From Rheum nobile (lineage: Eukaryota > Streptophyta > Magnoliopsida > Caryophyllales > Polygonaceae): 64,000 bases of DNA. This document shows positions 1 through 11,520 of this stretch, one piece after another. The notes beneath the pieces were generated by a model that had not been told where the DNA came from, did not search any database, and saw only the letters and a list, made by a program, of their open reading frames with translations. How positions within the stretch are numbered: the first letter of the stretch is position 1; every line of letters begins with the position of its first letter. The stretch is taken from assembly GCA_027886185.1 (NCBI GenBank), contig WOAB01000528.1:372001-436000 (forward strand). The letters are read 5' to 3'. The position numbers were made by a program, and so were the translations under genes.

Positions 1-154
1 AATACGTTAACTGTATTTTATATTGCTCAGAAAAATATTACAGAGACCAAACATTACACCGAATGTTCGTACTTCCCTGAATTTAAACCGACTTGCAATA
101 CGGGCTTAAGAAAATTCGAAATTTATTCGTATAAATATACGGGATATTACAAAC
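1..154. other. Unassigned sequence upstream of the Copia-1 polyprotein remnant
   Basis: AT-rich, with stops in all frames and no gag zinc-knuckle coding visible before the ATG at 155. A TATA-like ATAAATATAC lies near 130-139. It may be an internally deleted leader or gag region, or another element joined to pol; I cannot decide. Confidence 0.3.
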
Positions 155-3100
155 ATGACTGAAGGCAGGCTCTCGGATGCAGATCTGTGTGCTGTAGTGT
201 CTGAAGTCAACATGGTTGGAAGCAACCCAAGGGAATGGTGGTACGATACATGTGCTACCAGACATATCTTCTCTGACAGGGGATGCTTCACCACCTATCA
301 GCAGAGCAAGAGTGACGAGCATCTGTTTATGGGGAACTCATCCACATCCAAGGTGGAAGATCACGGGAAAGTGGTGTTGAAGCCGACTTCAGAGAAGGAG
401 CTGACTCTCACCAACGTCATGCATGTGCCAGACATAAGAAAGAATCTGATCTCCGGCACTTTGCTGAGCAAGAACGGCTTCGCGATGAAGTTCGTGTCTG
501 ACAAGCTGGTTCTCTCGAAGAATGGGGTGTATTTGGGCAAGGGTTATGTAAACGATGGACTGGTCAAAATGAATGTAATGACAGTCATCCCCAAAACTAT
601 TGTAACTGATGTTTCAATGAATAAGAATAATCCTATTGCTTATGTGGTTGAGTCTTTTAATATTTGGCATGAACGATTAGGGCATGTGAATAACAAATCT
701 ATTCAAAGACTAATGAACATGAACCTAATTCCAAAATGCAAATCAAGTAAAGACAAATGTGAAGTCTGCGTACATGCCAAACTCACAAAAACGCCATCCC
801 CACATGTAGATAGAACAACCGAACCTCTAGGTTTAATACACACAGATTTGTGTGATTTAAAATTTGTGCAAACTAGAGGCGGTAAAAAGTATTTCGTGAC
901 CTTTATTGATGATTGCACAAAATACTGTTATGTATACCTGCTAAGAAGCAAGGATGAGGCCTTGGAAAAGTTTAAGGAATACAAGTTGGAAGTTGAAAAT
1001 CAACTTAGTAAAACCATAAAAATAATCCGAAGTGATAGAGGAGGCGAGTATGATGAACCTTTCAACGCGTTCTGTAGGGAACACGGGATTATTCATCAAA
1101 CAATTGCTCCCTACTCACCAGAATCTAACGGAGTTGCGGAATGAAAGAATCGAACTCTGAAAGAGATGATGAATGCAATGTTGCAGGAATCTGGGTTACC
1201 CCAGAACATGTGGGGGGAAGCGCTGCTTACCACCAATTATATCCTTAACAAAATACCGCATAAGGTTACTGGCAAGACGCCATACGAACTTTGGAAAGGT
1301 AATGTACCATCGTACAAATACCTCAAAGTGTGGGGGTGCCTAGCAAAAGTGGCAGTACCACCTCCTAAAAAGGTCAGAATCGGACCTAAGACCGTTGATT
1401 GTATTTTCATAGGATATGCACACAACAGTAGTGCTTATCGGTTTCTGGTACATAAATTTGACATACCAGATATACATGTAAATACAATAATGGAATCAAG
1501 GAATGCGTCCTTCTTTGAACACGTGTTTCCATGCAAGGATAAAGAACATCCGAAAAGAACTCGTGAACAAAGAGAAGCAGGCACTTCTGTAAATGAAACA
1601 GAAGATGAACCTAGACGAAGCAAAAGAGCTCGAAAGGAGAAAACCTTTGGGCATGAGTTCATAATGGCCTTTCTTTTAGAGAATGAGCCTAGAACTTTCA
1701 AAGAAGCCATGTCTACACCTGATGCACCTTCATGGAAGGAAGCAGTTAAAAGCGAAATCGACTCTATTATGCAGAACCATACACGGGAGTTAGTGGATTT
1801 GCCACAAGGGTGTAAAGCACTTGGGTGCAAATGGATTTTCAAAACAAAATTGAAAACCGATGGCTCAATAGATAAGCACAAGGCTAGGCTTGTGGTGCAA
1901 GGATTCCGGCAAAACAGGGATTGGATTTCTTTGACACTTACTCTCCGGTTACGAGAATAACTTCAATAAGAATGCTAATAGCAATAGCAGCATTACGAAA
2001 CCTCGAAATCCATCAAATGGATGTGAAAACTGCCTTTCTAAATGGAGAATTAGAAGAGGAGATTTATATGAAACAACCTGAGGGTTATGTTGTTCCTGGA
2101 CAGGAACACAAGGTGTGCAGACTTGTCAAGTCTCTATATGGACTCAAACAAGCTCCAAAACAATGGCATGAAAAATTTGACAATGTCATGATGTCAAATG
2201 GCTTCAGCATCAATGAATGTGATAAATGCATCTACTTCAAAAACACTCCAAATTGATACATTTTGTTGTGTTTATACGTAGATGACATGCTCATTATTGG
2301 AAGCAATAAAGACATGATCAACAGAACTAAGAGCATGCTTAGTGGGAAGTTTGACATGAAAGACTTGGGACTAGCAGATGTCATACTAGGGATCAAAATC
2401 ACTAGACATTCTGAAGGAATTATCCTATCTCAAGGTCACTATGCTGAAAAAGTACTTGAGCGATTCAAGAACTACTCAAGCGGGACTGCAAAGAGTCCTG
2501 TGGACCCTCATCTTCACTTGACTAAGAACTCGGGGGATACAGTGTCACAGTTGGAGTATGCACGTGTGATTGGAAGTCTCATGTACTTGACCAATTGCAC
2601 AAGACCTGACTTGGCGCACTCAGTAAATGTACTAAGTCGCTACACAAGTAATCCAGGACACAAACACTGGAAATGAATAACTAGAGTATTGAACTACTTA
2701 CGATATACTCAAAGTTATGGGCTGTACTATGGCAAATACCCAGCAGTTCTGGAAGGATACAGTGATGCGAACTGGATATCCGACTCTAGAAACTCAAAAT
2801 CCATAAGTGGATATGTATTTACACTTGGTGGTGCAGCAATATCATGGAAATCTTCCAAACAAACACTATTGGCCAGATCCACTATGGAGTCTGAGTTCAT
2901 TGCTTTAGACAAAGCAGCAGAGGAAGCTGAATGGCTTCAGAATTTTTTGGAAGATATCCCAATGTGGGATAAACCAGTGCCAGCATTAGGTGTACACTGT
3001 GATAGTCAATCGGCTATAGCTCGGGCACTGAGTCGTCTATACAATGGTAAATCACGTCATATAAGAAGACGACATAAAACCATTAGACAACTACTCTCAA

Positions 3101-3237
3101 ATGGTATAATCTCAATCGATTATATCAAATCGGCTGACAACCTAGAGGATCCATTTACTAAAGGTTTGTCACGAGATCAAGTTGTTAAATCATCAAGAGG
3201 AATGGGTTTAAATCCTATGACCAAAGAGGATGCTTGA
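155..3237 (+). pseudogene. Copia-1 polyprotein remnant (protease to RNase H)
   Basis: The protein runs in one frame from 155 to about 1915 and in a second to 3237. A degraded protease motif reads DTCATRH, where functional proteins have DTGATRH. Then come GAG-pre-integrase (WHERLGHVNNKSI and a CEVCVHAK zinc half), the integrase core (HTDLCD, FIDDCTKY, RSDRGGEY, ending SNGVAE), reverse transcriptase (MDVKTAFLNGELEEEIY, LYVDDM) and RNase H (YSDANW, TMESEF, KSRHIRRRHKTIR). It is broken by TGA stops at 1142-1144 (expected Arg, CGA to TGA), 2254-2256 and 2674-2676, and by a frameshift near 1915. It cannot make a working polyprotein. The lineage within copia is not certain. Confidence 0.92.
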
Positions 3238-3816
3238 TGGAAAATCCCATCTACGTGACTGGAGATCCCAAGATGTAGGTTCAAAGGGAAAACCAAATCA
3301 AGCAGAATCTAGTTGAGCACTGGGAGACTCAGTTCTCCTCCCAGTTCCTAGGATGATGAACCGTTCTACCTGTATGAGTTAAGGTTAAGCTTGGCTTTTA
3401 ATGATTCCATAGCTTTGAAATAAAAGTGGGGGTATGACAGGATACTCTTTATGGCAATCACCTTATGAGTGTGAAATGGGACCGTTTCTAGGAGAATGAA
3501 GAGAGACTAACATTCTCCAAGTTCACTCATGAAATAACCAGGGATGTTCAAGGCCAAAATGAACACAACAAGATAACCTAGTTCTGCGAGAAAATGAAAC
3601 TGTGTGATAGTTGTTGTCTCGGTTTACATCAAAGCCCGGGTGGTTCAAGACATCATGTTCACTACCTGGTCGAGTAAATCCGATAGCTACTCACTATGGG
3701 TGGTTCAAGGCTGAAACATGCTACCAGCCCAGATGCAGTGATTTTTTGACTGTACTCTCAAAAGTCCTTTTGTCTTTTAACCTATGTTTAGAATCATTTC
3801 TATTCATGTGGGGGAT
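3238..3816 (+). other. Copia-1 3' noncoding region with polypurine tract
   Basis: No ORF of note. The purine-rich tract GTGGGGGAT (about 3809-3816) immediately before the LTR start TGTTGG is the expected primer site for plus-strand DNA synthesis. A second G-run (AAAAGTGGGGG) lies near 3423. Confidence 0.6.
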
Positions 3817-4786
3817 TGTTGGAACTCATTTTTGCACAGTGGCACCAGGCACTTTTCCGGGCACATTCCGATAGGCTCCGGCCAATGTCAACACCGGAAA
3901 ATGGAAGCATTGGCTTCGTCTACACGAGTACATTTTCGTAGTGTACTCATATGACAAAAATGATTTCCGTTTGAATGAGAAATGGAGGCTCAAAGTAGCT
4001 TGCATGAAGTGTAAAACTTGGGAAGAAGTGGGGACAAAATTTTGTCCCACATTGGAAGTTTGGAGATAAATCTCCTAGTATATATAATGCAAAAATGGAC
4101 CTAAGGTTGTGGCCTTGGATCATTACCCATTTGTAATGGGGAGAGGACCTAGCTCATCAAGCCCACACGCGCGCCGAGCGAGCCGGGCTTGGGCTTGGGC
4201 CGGGCCGGGCCGGGTTGGATCGGATTGGGCTTGGGCTGGCCAGCCAACGCCCTATCTTTTTGGGCCGATCCAGAAGGCCCATCAGTGGGCTTTGACCCAG
4301 TCTGGAGTAGTTCAGCCTTGACCTATTCTCAAGGGCTGTTAAGCTGACTCCTCCCTGATCTCCTCCACGTTCAACAGCAGTTCCTGCTTATTCTCCTCCA
4401 CTCCAACGTCTCTGAAGGCTCTTTAAAAGAGCAGTGTTGTTCTCATTCGAACATACACCAGAACACGAACAATCTCCTCTTCCTCCTCTCTGTTTTTTTT
4501 CCTGAAATTTCGAGTCTAAGAGTACTACGCCAAAAGCGTTCGTAGGACTTCTGATCGTTGGTTGCGCAAATCAGAAGAGTTTGCAGTTGTATCATGGGAT
4601 TCGGAATGCCATCAAATCGTCGCAATACGGGGCGTTTTCATAATTAAGGAAAGAGATCCGGTCTCGACTCTGCACCATATTCAATCCGAATACCTTTCGG
4701 TATAATTCGTTGTTTAATTACAATTTTATGTGCGGTTTTATTCATTGCAGTTTAATTATGTTCGATTGTCAAATAGCGTTCCTACA
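3817..4786 (+). repeat. Copia-1 3' LTR
   Basis: It starts TGTTGG after a polypurine tract and ends CCTACA, giving TG...CA ends and a near inverted repeat (TGTTGG against TGTAGG). A TATA-like TAGTATATATAATG lies at about 4077-4090. It contains a GC-rich stretch of CCGGGC repeats at 4180-4215. The partner 5' LTR is outside the window, so the borders rest on the end motifs and on the SRA homology that begins at 4787. Confidence 0.75.
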
Positions 4787-5257
4787 GGAAGTAGGACATG
4801 AGTTCGTGTACCGAGCGGAGCTCATCATCGCCGACGTGCATAGAAAATTGCAGAATGGGATCGACTACACCTTGGTCAATGGGGAGCCGATCGCCACGTG
4901 CGTCGTTGCGAAGGTCGGTCACCGTGACAAGATGAACAAGCCCGATTTTCTGGTGTACCGCGGTGAGGGCGGGTTGAAGAAGAAGAATAAGATTGTGGTG
5001 CCTGATCAGAGATGAAATATGGGAATCTAGCCTTGAACAATAGCATGAAGTCTAGGAATGCAGTTGGGGTTGTGAGAGGTGTACAAAAGAAAGATGGCAA
5101 AGATGTGTATGTTTATGACGGCCTGTTTACAGTTGTGAATTATAGGAGGGAGAAAGCAGAGGAAGGAAACATGGTTTACAATTTCAACATGGAGAGGCTG
5201 CAAGGGCAGGAAGCCACTAATTGAAAGCAGTACACGTGTATTGGAAACTCAAGATGA
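4787..5257 (+). pseudogene. SRA (YDG)-domain gene copy, 3' half, broken
   Basis: This aligns with residues about 100-258 of the intact SRA gene at 25329-26105 (EVGHEFVYRAELIIADVH against EVGDEFAFRAELIIAGVH; GNLAL, VRGV, VYVYDGLF and EEGNMVYNFN are shared). The 5' half is absent because Copia-1 sits directly in front. A 1-nt deletion near 5012 (CAGAAGATG became CAGAGATG) shifts the frame, and a Trp codon has become the TGA stop at 5222-5224. Homology continues to the old stop at about 5255-5257. SRA domains bind methylated or hemimethylated cytosine in SUVH and VIM/UHRF proteins. This copy is not expected to make a full domain. Confidence 0.88.
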
Positions 5258-6129
5258 AGCTTTTAGTTCTTGATTACCCTTTCTCTGGTTTGATGTTGAT
5301 TGGATTTTCTTACTATTTTTTGTTCTTCTTGATTAACCTTTCTCTGATTTGGTGGGAATAGAAATTGCGGGAATTTGAATAGTAGTATAGATCACAATCT
5401 GATTTGATTGAATAGTAGTTGTGGTAGAGTAAATCCGCTCCATAATAAATTGTTGATGATGACGAGAGCCCACAAATCCGGCGACCTTCCGGTGTCCTTC
5501 GATCATCTTTTATGTGCCCTGCAATCATAGAGAAAGGCCAAAGGCGGGGCTTGTCCCCCGTTTCACCTCCGACGCTCAAGTTAGAAATTGCTCGCTCGAA
5601 GAGAGGAGGCTAGGGTTTTCAGGAAAATTAGCAATGAGAATTCTAGAGGCTAGGGTTTTAGGTTACCTCTTATGCCTCTTTTATACTTGGAAACTTCTCG
5701 ATGAGATTTTCTACCTAATGGGCTTTTCCCTTTTGGCCCAACACTTTAAATAATATCAACAATTAAATACAAATTTGATGAATAAATTTTACCTCCACAA
5801 ATGTCCCTCGAATTCTCGGGGCTCATACAAGGGTCGAGGATTCGAATAATCTGACTTGCAAATTGACTCATGGTCTGTGCGGTTGGAGATGTATCGAGTT
5901 GATATTCTTATTTCCCTATAGACTGAATTCGAAATCGGTATTTCGGAGGGTGACCTCGATTCTAGGTACGCTTTGGTTTGCTCTCAGAGGGTGGCTCAAA
6001 GGCGTAGCATCAACAAGGTATCGAGGTGGCTCGGAGGCGTAATGACGGCAAGGTGTCAAGATGGCCAGAAGGATATCATGAACGAGATCGGATAACGCAT
6101 CAAACTGTAAAAATCCGAATGGAGGAAAC
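5258..6129. other. Noncoding, LTR-like intergenic DNA
   Basis: No supported gene. A phrase TTCTTGATTA-CCTTTCTCTG is duplicated (about 5266 and 5327). The stretch at 5460-5600, with a 'cacctccgacgctcaag' phrase, resembles LTR or leader sequence of plant gypsy elements, and a related phrase occurs near 47480. I could not find paired ends. Confidence 0.35.
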
Positions 6130-6470
6130 GTGCACGGTTTACGTGCAATCCTGCACGGTCTGTGGCAGACCGTGCGATCCTCCAAAGAGTTGTCTTTCGT
6201 TCGCTCCAAAGCTTGTCATGGTCGGAGATGCTCCTTTGAGGCTTGGCACGGTTGGAGACGCTCCCGCAAGGTTTGTGACAAACTGTGCGATTCTCCAGAG
6301 AACTCTTATTCGAAACTCTGCCTAAATGGCACGGTCGAGAACGCACCCACACGGTTTGTCACAAATCATGCGGTCTTCCAGAAAGCTTTTATCTAAAGCT
6401 TTGCATGCACGGCACGGTTAAGGACGCGCCCGTCCGGTTTGTGACAAACTGTGCGATCCTCCAGAAAGCT
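6130..6470. repeat. Array of degenerate palindromic motifs (CACGGTTTGTGACAAACCGTG type)
   Basis: Four degraded copies of a short inverted repeat, arms ACGGTTT and AAACCGT around GTGAC, lie near 6160, 6270, 6350 and 6438. Each is followed by CGAT(C/T)CTCCA(G/A)A. Spacing is about 80-115 bp. The same motif in perfect form occurs at 38774-38796 in a solo LTR, so this stretch is probably part of a related LTR. Confidence 0.7.
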
Positions 6471-6577
6471 TTATCCTCCGAAATCAGTATCTGTACAACT
6501 GTGTATTCCGTGTCCTTTCCTGTGTGGCTCAGTGGAGAGCTGAGAGTGAGAAAAAAACAATGACTAAGTGAATTGAT

Positions 6578-7043
6578 ATGACAATATAGTGTCGGTTTCG
6601 GTGCAACTTTGTGGAATTGGCTTGGTACGACAACGTGGTGTCGGTTTTGGTGCGACTTTGTGGAGTCGGCTTTAGTGCGACTTCGTGGAGTTGGCTTGGT
6701 ACGACAACGTGGTGTTGGTTTTGGTGCGACTTCGTGGAGTCGGCTTAGTACGACAACGTGATGTCGATTTTGGTGCGATTTTGTGGAGTCGGCTTTAGTG
6801 CGACTTCGTGGAGTCGGCTTGGTACAACAACGTGGTGTCGGTTTTGGTGCGACTTTGTGGAGTCGGCTTGGTACGGCAATGTTGTGTCGGTTTTAGTGTG
6901 ACTTCGTGGAGTCAGCTTTGTACGACAACGTGGTGTCGGTTTTAGTGCAACTTCGAGGAGTCGGCTTGGTACGACAACGTGGTGTCGGTTTTAGTGCGAC
7001 TTCGTGGAGTCGACTTTGTACGACAATGTGATGTCAGTTTTAG
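6578..7043. repeat. 49-bp tandem array with 74-bp longer units
   Basis: About eight and a half units built from two half-repeats: A (GTGCGACTTCGTGGAGTCGG) and B (GTACGACAACGTGGTGTCGG). Most units are A-B (49 bp). Two, separated by one normal unit, are A-A-B (about 74 bp). Divergence between units is modest. There is no coding potential. Confidence 0.85.
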
Positions 7044-7912
7044 TGCGACAACCTTGGTTTCCCCTGCCATTAATTCCAATTGCCATGATCGTTGACCCTT
7101 GATTTCTAGTGCTTGAATTTCACTTATAACCGATGGACTATCTTTGTTAACATGCTTCTTAGCTTTGTTTAAATTTGCGTTTACCTCCAGATTCATACCA
7201 ACATAGCATAAACATATAATCAATATTGAATTCTAGTAATATTTTAGTCCTTACATGCTTGTGGAACTAGAGTTGAATGAACATGGATACTTGTTTTTTT
7301 TATAAGCAGCTTGTTGTTCTGGATGTTTTTAATTTTTATATAAATATTAACAAAATATTTTAAAAGAAAAAAAATAGAGAAAACGGGTAGTCCGCAAGTC
7401 GGGCCAGACCGGGCACTCGACTGACATGAACATGTTTAACAACTCAAATAGCAAGTCTTACCCTTATAACGGGCCGGAAAAACAAATATAGTCTAGCCCG
7501 ACTCCATATTTGATCAGGTCAATGCTTGGACCATCTGCAACAATACCTTATTTTGCCTCGAGCCCAAATCCAACTCGTTGAGTCAACCTAAATCCAAGCT
7601 AAATTTATTATGACCTAATCCAATCTCTTAATTCTAACAACCCGAACCGATAGTAAACATGTTGTTGTCCGACACCTTGCGTTGTAGCACACGTATGTAT
7701 GAGCGAGTTGTGCTTAATTACCTTATTTTAATTTGAACCAAAACATTACCTTATTTAATTAGGATAAGATCGATTAGATAAGAGAAATTATATACCGTCG
7801 GATGGTGGATATAATTAGGATAAAAGATAAGATTATTGCAATGCTGTATATCTCATAAATATAGTTGCCAATTTATATATATGGTAAGAAAATATCGATG
7901 CTAATTAACTTG
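7044..7912. other. Intergenic DNA with a block duplicated at 45090-45400 and the RING upstream module
   Basis: Positions about 7316-7720 match 45090-45400 and 45812-45880 (shared phrases 'gggccggaaaaa', 'gcctcgagccc', 'cctaatccaatctcttaatt', 'gtccgacaccttgcgttg'). Positions about 7765-7905 are the upstream module shared by RING copies A, C, D and E ('ttatataccgtcggatggtgg', 'ctgtatatctcataaatatag'). This places both blocks in a segmental duplication. No ORF is supported. Confidence 0.7.
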
Positions 7913-8097
7913 TGTTTTTTCTAGTGTGTACCCATTGACACACTCTAAAAACTCTTTTTTTGGCAATTATTTAGTTAGCCACTAGTTTAATCTTGTTTGT
8001 TAAGGGTTTATCAATTCTCTATTAGAAAATATTTTAAAGATAAATTTTCTATTTAAGCTTGTTAGCATGTGTCCATGGACACACACTAGAAAAACCG
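7913..8097. mobile_element. 185-bp MITE with 9-bp target-site duplication
   Basis: The terminal inverted repeats read TTTTTCTAGTGTGT on the left and its complement ACACACTAGAAAAA on the right. The element is flanked by ATTAACTTG on both sides (7904-7912 and 8098-8106). RING copies D and E show the empty site (GATGCTAACTTGAAGATGG) at the same place. A 9-bp duplication suggests a Mutator-like origin. Confidence 0.8.
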
Positions 8098-8255
8098 ATT
8101 AACTTGAACTTGAAGATGAAGCAAACAATCAACATAAAAGAAATTAAACCTATAGGCATATAAAAAGAAGGAAACTGTGCTCTTGGATTGCACTAATTGC
8201 AACGCTATAACCTAAAAGAAGTAATCGGAGTTTGCATCAAATTTGGCGTACGGTG

Positions 8256-8627
8256 ATGAGGAGGCTGTATATGAGAAACCGTCTTCGGAATTTCCGACGC
8301 TCAACCGACACCATTGACTATTCTGTGTGCTATGACGAGGGCGCGCACGTGCGCTGCTATGAGTCCAACGAGACGTGCCGTGAAGCAGCCTTCATGAATG
8401 TCAGGGTGGGGGGCCCGCGGCGCCGCGCCCTCAAAATCCCCTGCCTCGCCACCACCCGCAAGCACTACTATCGAGAGTGCCAAGCCCAATTCACCAGGAA
8501 GCTCCGCTCCTTCTACCGCGGCATGTCCCGCGTGGACGCCGACAAAGTCACCGACGACTACATGGCCATCCTCCGCATCGCCAATGCCACCCACGTCTGC
8601 CCCGACTCCAACCCCACCATCAAATAC
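8256..8627 (+). pseudogene. RING-H2 gene copy A, 5' part
   Basis: The start is the ATG at 8256, matching the ATG of intact copies D (46336) and E (53818). The upstream TTG at 8232 is in frame but unlikely to be used. It encodes about 124 residues parallel to D and E: RRLYMRNR, the block RRALKIPCLATTR, FTRKLRSFYRG and DYMAILRIANATHVCPDSNP. A Gly-rich stretch (SGGGDEE in D and E) is missing. The frame is cut at 8627 by a copia element and resumes at 21124. The region before the RING has no domain I recognise. Without the RING half the product would have no ligase function. Confidence 0.88.
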
Positions 8628-8778
8628 TGAAATGTTTCTGGAGGCGCCGAATTGGCCAAAATCTATTTGTCCCTTCATTAGCATTCAACCGTTTATATAC
8701 TCACTTACATTCCCTAATCATATCTCCTAAAATAAGCAATTACGTAGGACATAATATATACATATATGTCTCCTAATA
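8628..8778 (-). repeat. Copia-2 3' LTR (151 bp)
   Basis: On the plus strand it reads TGAAATGTTTCTGG...CTCCTAATA. On the coding strand it therefore starts TATTAGGAG and ends CATTTCA, a non-canonical TA...CA pair. It matches 20963-21118 apart from a few substitutions and a 5-bp length difference in a TA-rich run. Confidence 0.92.
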
Positions 8779-8789
8779 CCCCCCTCAAG
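8779..8789 (-). promoter_or_regulatory. Copia-2 polypurine tract
   Basis: On the minus strand it reads CTTGAGGGGGG, directly adjacent to the 3' LTR. This is the standard plus-strand primer position of copia elements. Confidence 0.8.
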
Positions 8790-9777
8790 TTGGTGCATGA
8801 AGATCCCGAATGCCCAACTTGGATAGAAAAGTCTGAAAATGCGCTTTGCCCAACGCCTTAGTGAATATGTCAGCCAACTGTGTCGTGGTTGGAACAAAGG
8901 AAGGGGATAAGGTGCCATTTGAGATCTCATCTCGAACAAAATGGCAATCTACTTCAATATGTTTCGTCCGCTCATGAAAGACTGGATTCCGAGCAATATG
9001 AAGAGCGGATTGACTGTCACAATAAAGTCTAATTGACTCAGGATGACAGACTTGCAAGTCTCGCAACAACCCCTTGAGCCACTTGAGCTCACACGTAATC
9101 ATATCCATCGATCTGTATTCTGCTTCAGCCGAAGATTTAGACACCACTTGTTGCTTCTTTGTCTTCCATGAGACAGGAGAATCACCTAGAAAAATCAACC
9201 AACCAGACAAAGATCGCCGTGTAATAGGACAACTAGCCCAATCAGAATCACACCAACTAGTCAATCGCAACAAGCTATCAGACCTGAGAAGTATGCCCTG
9301 TCCGGGGTGACCTTTAAGATATCTCACAACCCGCAACGCTGCTTGCCAATGATCCAGAGTAGGTTGCTACATAAACTGAGACAAAATGTGCACAGAATAT
9401 GCCAAATCCGGTCTAGAAAAACACAAATAAATCAATCGTCTAATAAGTCTTCGGTACTTCTCAGGATCATCCAAATATGCTGCAGTAGACAACACAGCTT
9501 ATGATGAGAATCCATAGGAAAATCAGCCGACCGAGCACCCAAAAGACCAACATCAGAAACAATATCCATAGCATACTTGCGTTGACTCAAATAAATCCCA
9601 GCAGGAGACCGAGCCACTTCAATGCCCATAAAATACTTTAAAAGCCTAAGATCTTTCATCTTAAAGCAAGCACTCAAATATTCTTTAACCCGAGCTATAG
9701 CATCCTGATCATTGCCTGAAATTATCAGATCATCCACATAAACAAGTATATAGAGCTCCACACCTCCAGTCATCAAT
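8785..9777 (-). pseudogene. Copia-2 RT C-terminal part and RNase H
   Basis: Minus-strand coding. The RT palm motif LVYVDDLIISGND and LKYFMGIEVARS are followed by a frameshift near 9500, then FSRPDLAYSVHILSQFM, a TAG stop near 9370 (expected Gln), and RNase H (WCDSDWASCP, SKSSAEAEYRS, LYCDSQSALHIA, ERTKHIEVDCHF, LADIFTKAL), ending at 8785. The upstream half of the RT lies at 16866-17400. The two halves are separated by Gypsy-1 with a GTAAA duplication. Confidence 0.9.
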
Positions 9778-9782
9778 GTAAA

Positions 9783-10722
9783 TGATGTGACCCTGCCTCC
9801 CATGACGGCCCAAGATGAGGAAGAAGCCATGAGCCTACGCTCAAAGGGCCCAGTAACAAGGTCTAGGTCCAAGGCCATCGCCGCCGCCGTCGCGTCACTT
9901 ATCGCACGCGCCGCCGCCAGCCAAGGAAGCCCAGAGACCAATCCAAGGCTCGTCGTCCTCGCCACCATCGGAAGTTCTGAAGACTGTGAAAAGGCCGCGT
10001 TCTTTTGAAGACTGTGCCACCTCGTCGTCCCATGCGATGATATCGTCAAAGCCTTCAACGCGTCCATGAGTTTCACGCGTTCTTTTTAAGACATAATCTA
10101 TATTTGGTATTTCCAGCTTGTATTAGATAGTTTCCTTATTTGCAACGTTTTAGATAGTTTCCTTATTTATAGCGTTTAGGATAGTTTCCTTTTATCTTTT
10201 AGGGTTTGTGCCTTTTGCATGCTTGCATGGGCTAGCCCTTAGGCTCGTTTCGACCCAAGCCCATTAGGTCTTGGTCGAGATCCCTTCCCTATTTATACCC
10301 TACTTTGTACTCTTTATTTCTCACGTTCAAGTTAAAGTTCAAGGTTTAAAGTCGAGTGTTAATCCCTCCTTCCCTTGATCAGACGTCACCCATATCCCTC
10401 TCATTCCCATTCACTCCACCGCCGACGCTACGGCAACCACTCGATCTCCATCGAGATTATCCCCTCCGCAGTCGACGCTACGACACCAACGACTTGTTCC
10501 ATCAAGTCGTCTATCCCTCCATTCAATCGCTTCCACCACCGTCATCATCTTTCCATCAATCATCACCACCGTGATCACCAACACGTTCAAACATCGCGTT
10601 CTTCAACACATACAACATCATCTTCACCAACTGAGACGTTCAGACGTGACTTCCCAACCAAGACTAGATCCAAGGCGCCACCTTTGGCAATTGGGCTTGT
10701 CACAGGAGACAAGGACACATCA
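9783..10722 (+). repeat. Gypsy-1 5' LTR (940 bp)
   Basis: It runs from TGATGTGACC to GGACACATCA. A TATA-like CTATTTATACC lies at about 10290-10300. The first 230 bp correspond to the coding overlap seen in the 3' LTR. Confidence 0.95.
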
Positions 10723-10724
10723 AC

Positions 10725-10736
10725 TGGTATCAGAGC
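10725..10736 (+). promoter_or_regulatory. Gypsy-1 primer binding site
   Basis: TGGTATCAGAGC, complementary to the 3' end of initiator tRNA-Met, two bases after the LTR end. It is the minus-strand DNA primer site. Confidence 0.9.
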
Positions 10737-11520
10737 CCAGCAGTCTTGTAAGTCACGAACTCAAGTTCTAATTTTGTTCACGTAATTTTTCTTGCCCCCA
10801 TCGTCTTCTTTTCATATTATCGCGAGAAAAACAACTTTTACTTCTTTCCTTACCTATTCGGTTTCTACAAGGTCCCACCTTGGCCGATTTTTTTTTCTTC
10901 CTTTCCAAGTTTTGGTGTGTTAGGTAATTTTGTTATCTTGCATGCTTGAATATTTTGTTTCCTTATTTCATGCGTGGATAGAGTTTCCTTGTTTGCTTGA
11001 TTTTGCTTTTTAGTTAAGTTTACCAATTTCCTTATAAGATATCATCAAAATCTTATCTTCTCTCTCCTCTCTCTACAAAGATCACACTTGTGATATTCTA
11101 GTTACTTAGACCTTTTTTTATTTTGTTTCCTTTTGCAATCCGCAAAGATCAAAAGATAAGATCTTGGATATTAAAAAAAAAAGATATTAAAAAAAAAAGT
11201 TTCCAAAGTTAGGTAAAGCCAAAATAAGGCAACCCTAACTTCCTCACCCAGGTCTAAGCTCATCTTCTCAATCTCTCCATCGTCTAGGTAGCTTCCTAAA
11301 AGGTGATTTCTTGCTACTCGGTTGCTTTGTTTACGTTTGTTTAGGGTTTCAATTTGTTCTTGTTTGTTTGATTGCAACTTGCTTGTTACACCAACTCTTG
11401 TGCAAGCCAAGCCGCCCTCACGGCAAGCCCAAACAAGCCCTACCTACGTAAACTTTGTGACTTGATTAGTGATTTGCTTGGTTGTTGTTTTTTGTTGTCT
11501 TTTGGTTCGTTTTTACTCCC
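10737..11520 (+). other. Gypsy-1 untranslated leader
   Basis: AT- and pyrimidine-rich leader between the primer site and the gag ATG at 11521. It has no coding evidence and contains two A-runs near 11174-11200. Confidence 0.6.

Larger units (their letters stand above)
1..4786 (+). mobile_element. Copia-1: Ty1/copia retrotransposon, 5' end missing
   Basis: A plus-strand Ty1/copia element. The order protease remnant, GAG-pre-integrase, integrase, reverse transcriptase, RNase H, then noncoding DNA and a 3' LTR is the Ty1/copia order. Gag and the 5' LTR are not visible. The right LTR ends at CCTACA (4781-4786) and is followed directly by SRA gene sequence, so the element landed inside an SRA gene. 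The 5' junction and its target-site duplication lie outside the window, so the TSD cannot be tested. Confidence 0.85.

Noticed and set aside
6942..7223. 93-codon minus-strand frame beside the tandem array
   Set aside because: Part is read from the 49-bp repeats. The rest has no family resemblance and no support as a gene.
9787..10008. Independent small gene in the Gypsy-1 5' LTR
   Set aside because: It is the LTR copy of the pol C-terminal overlap; in the 5' LTR it has no role as a separate gene.
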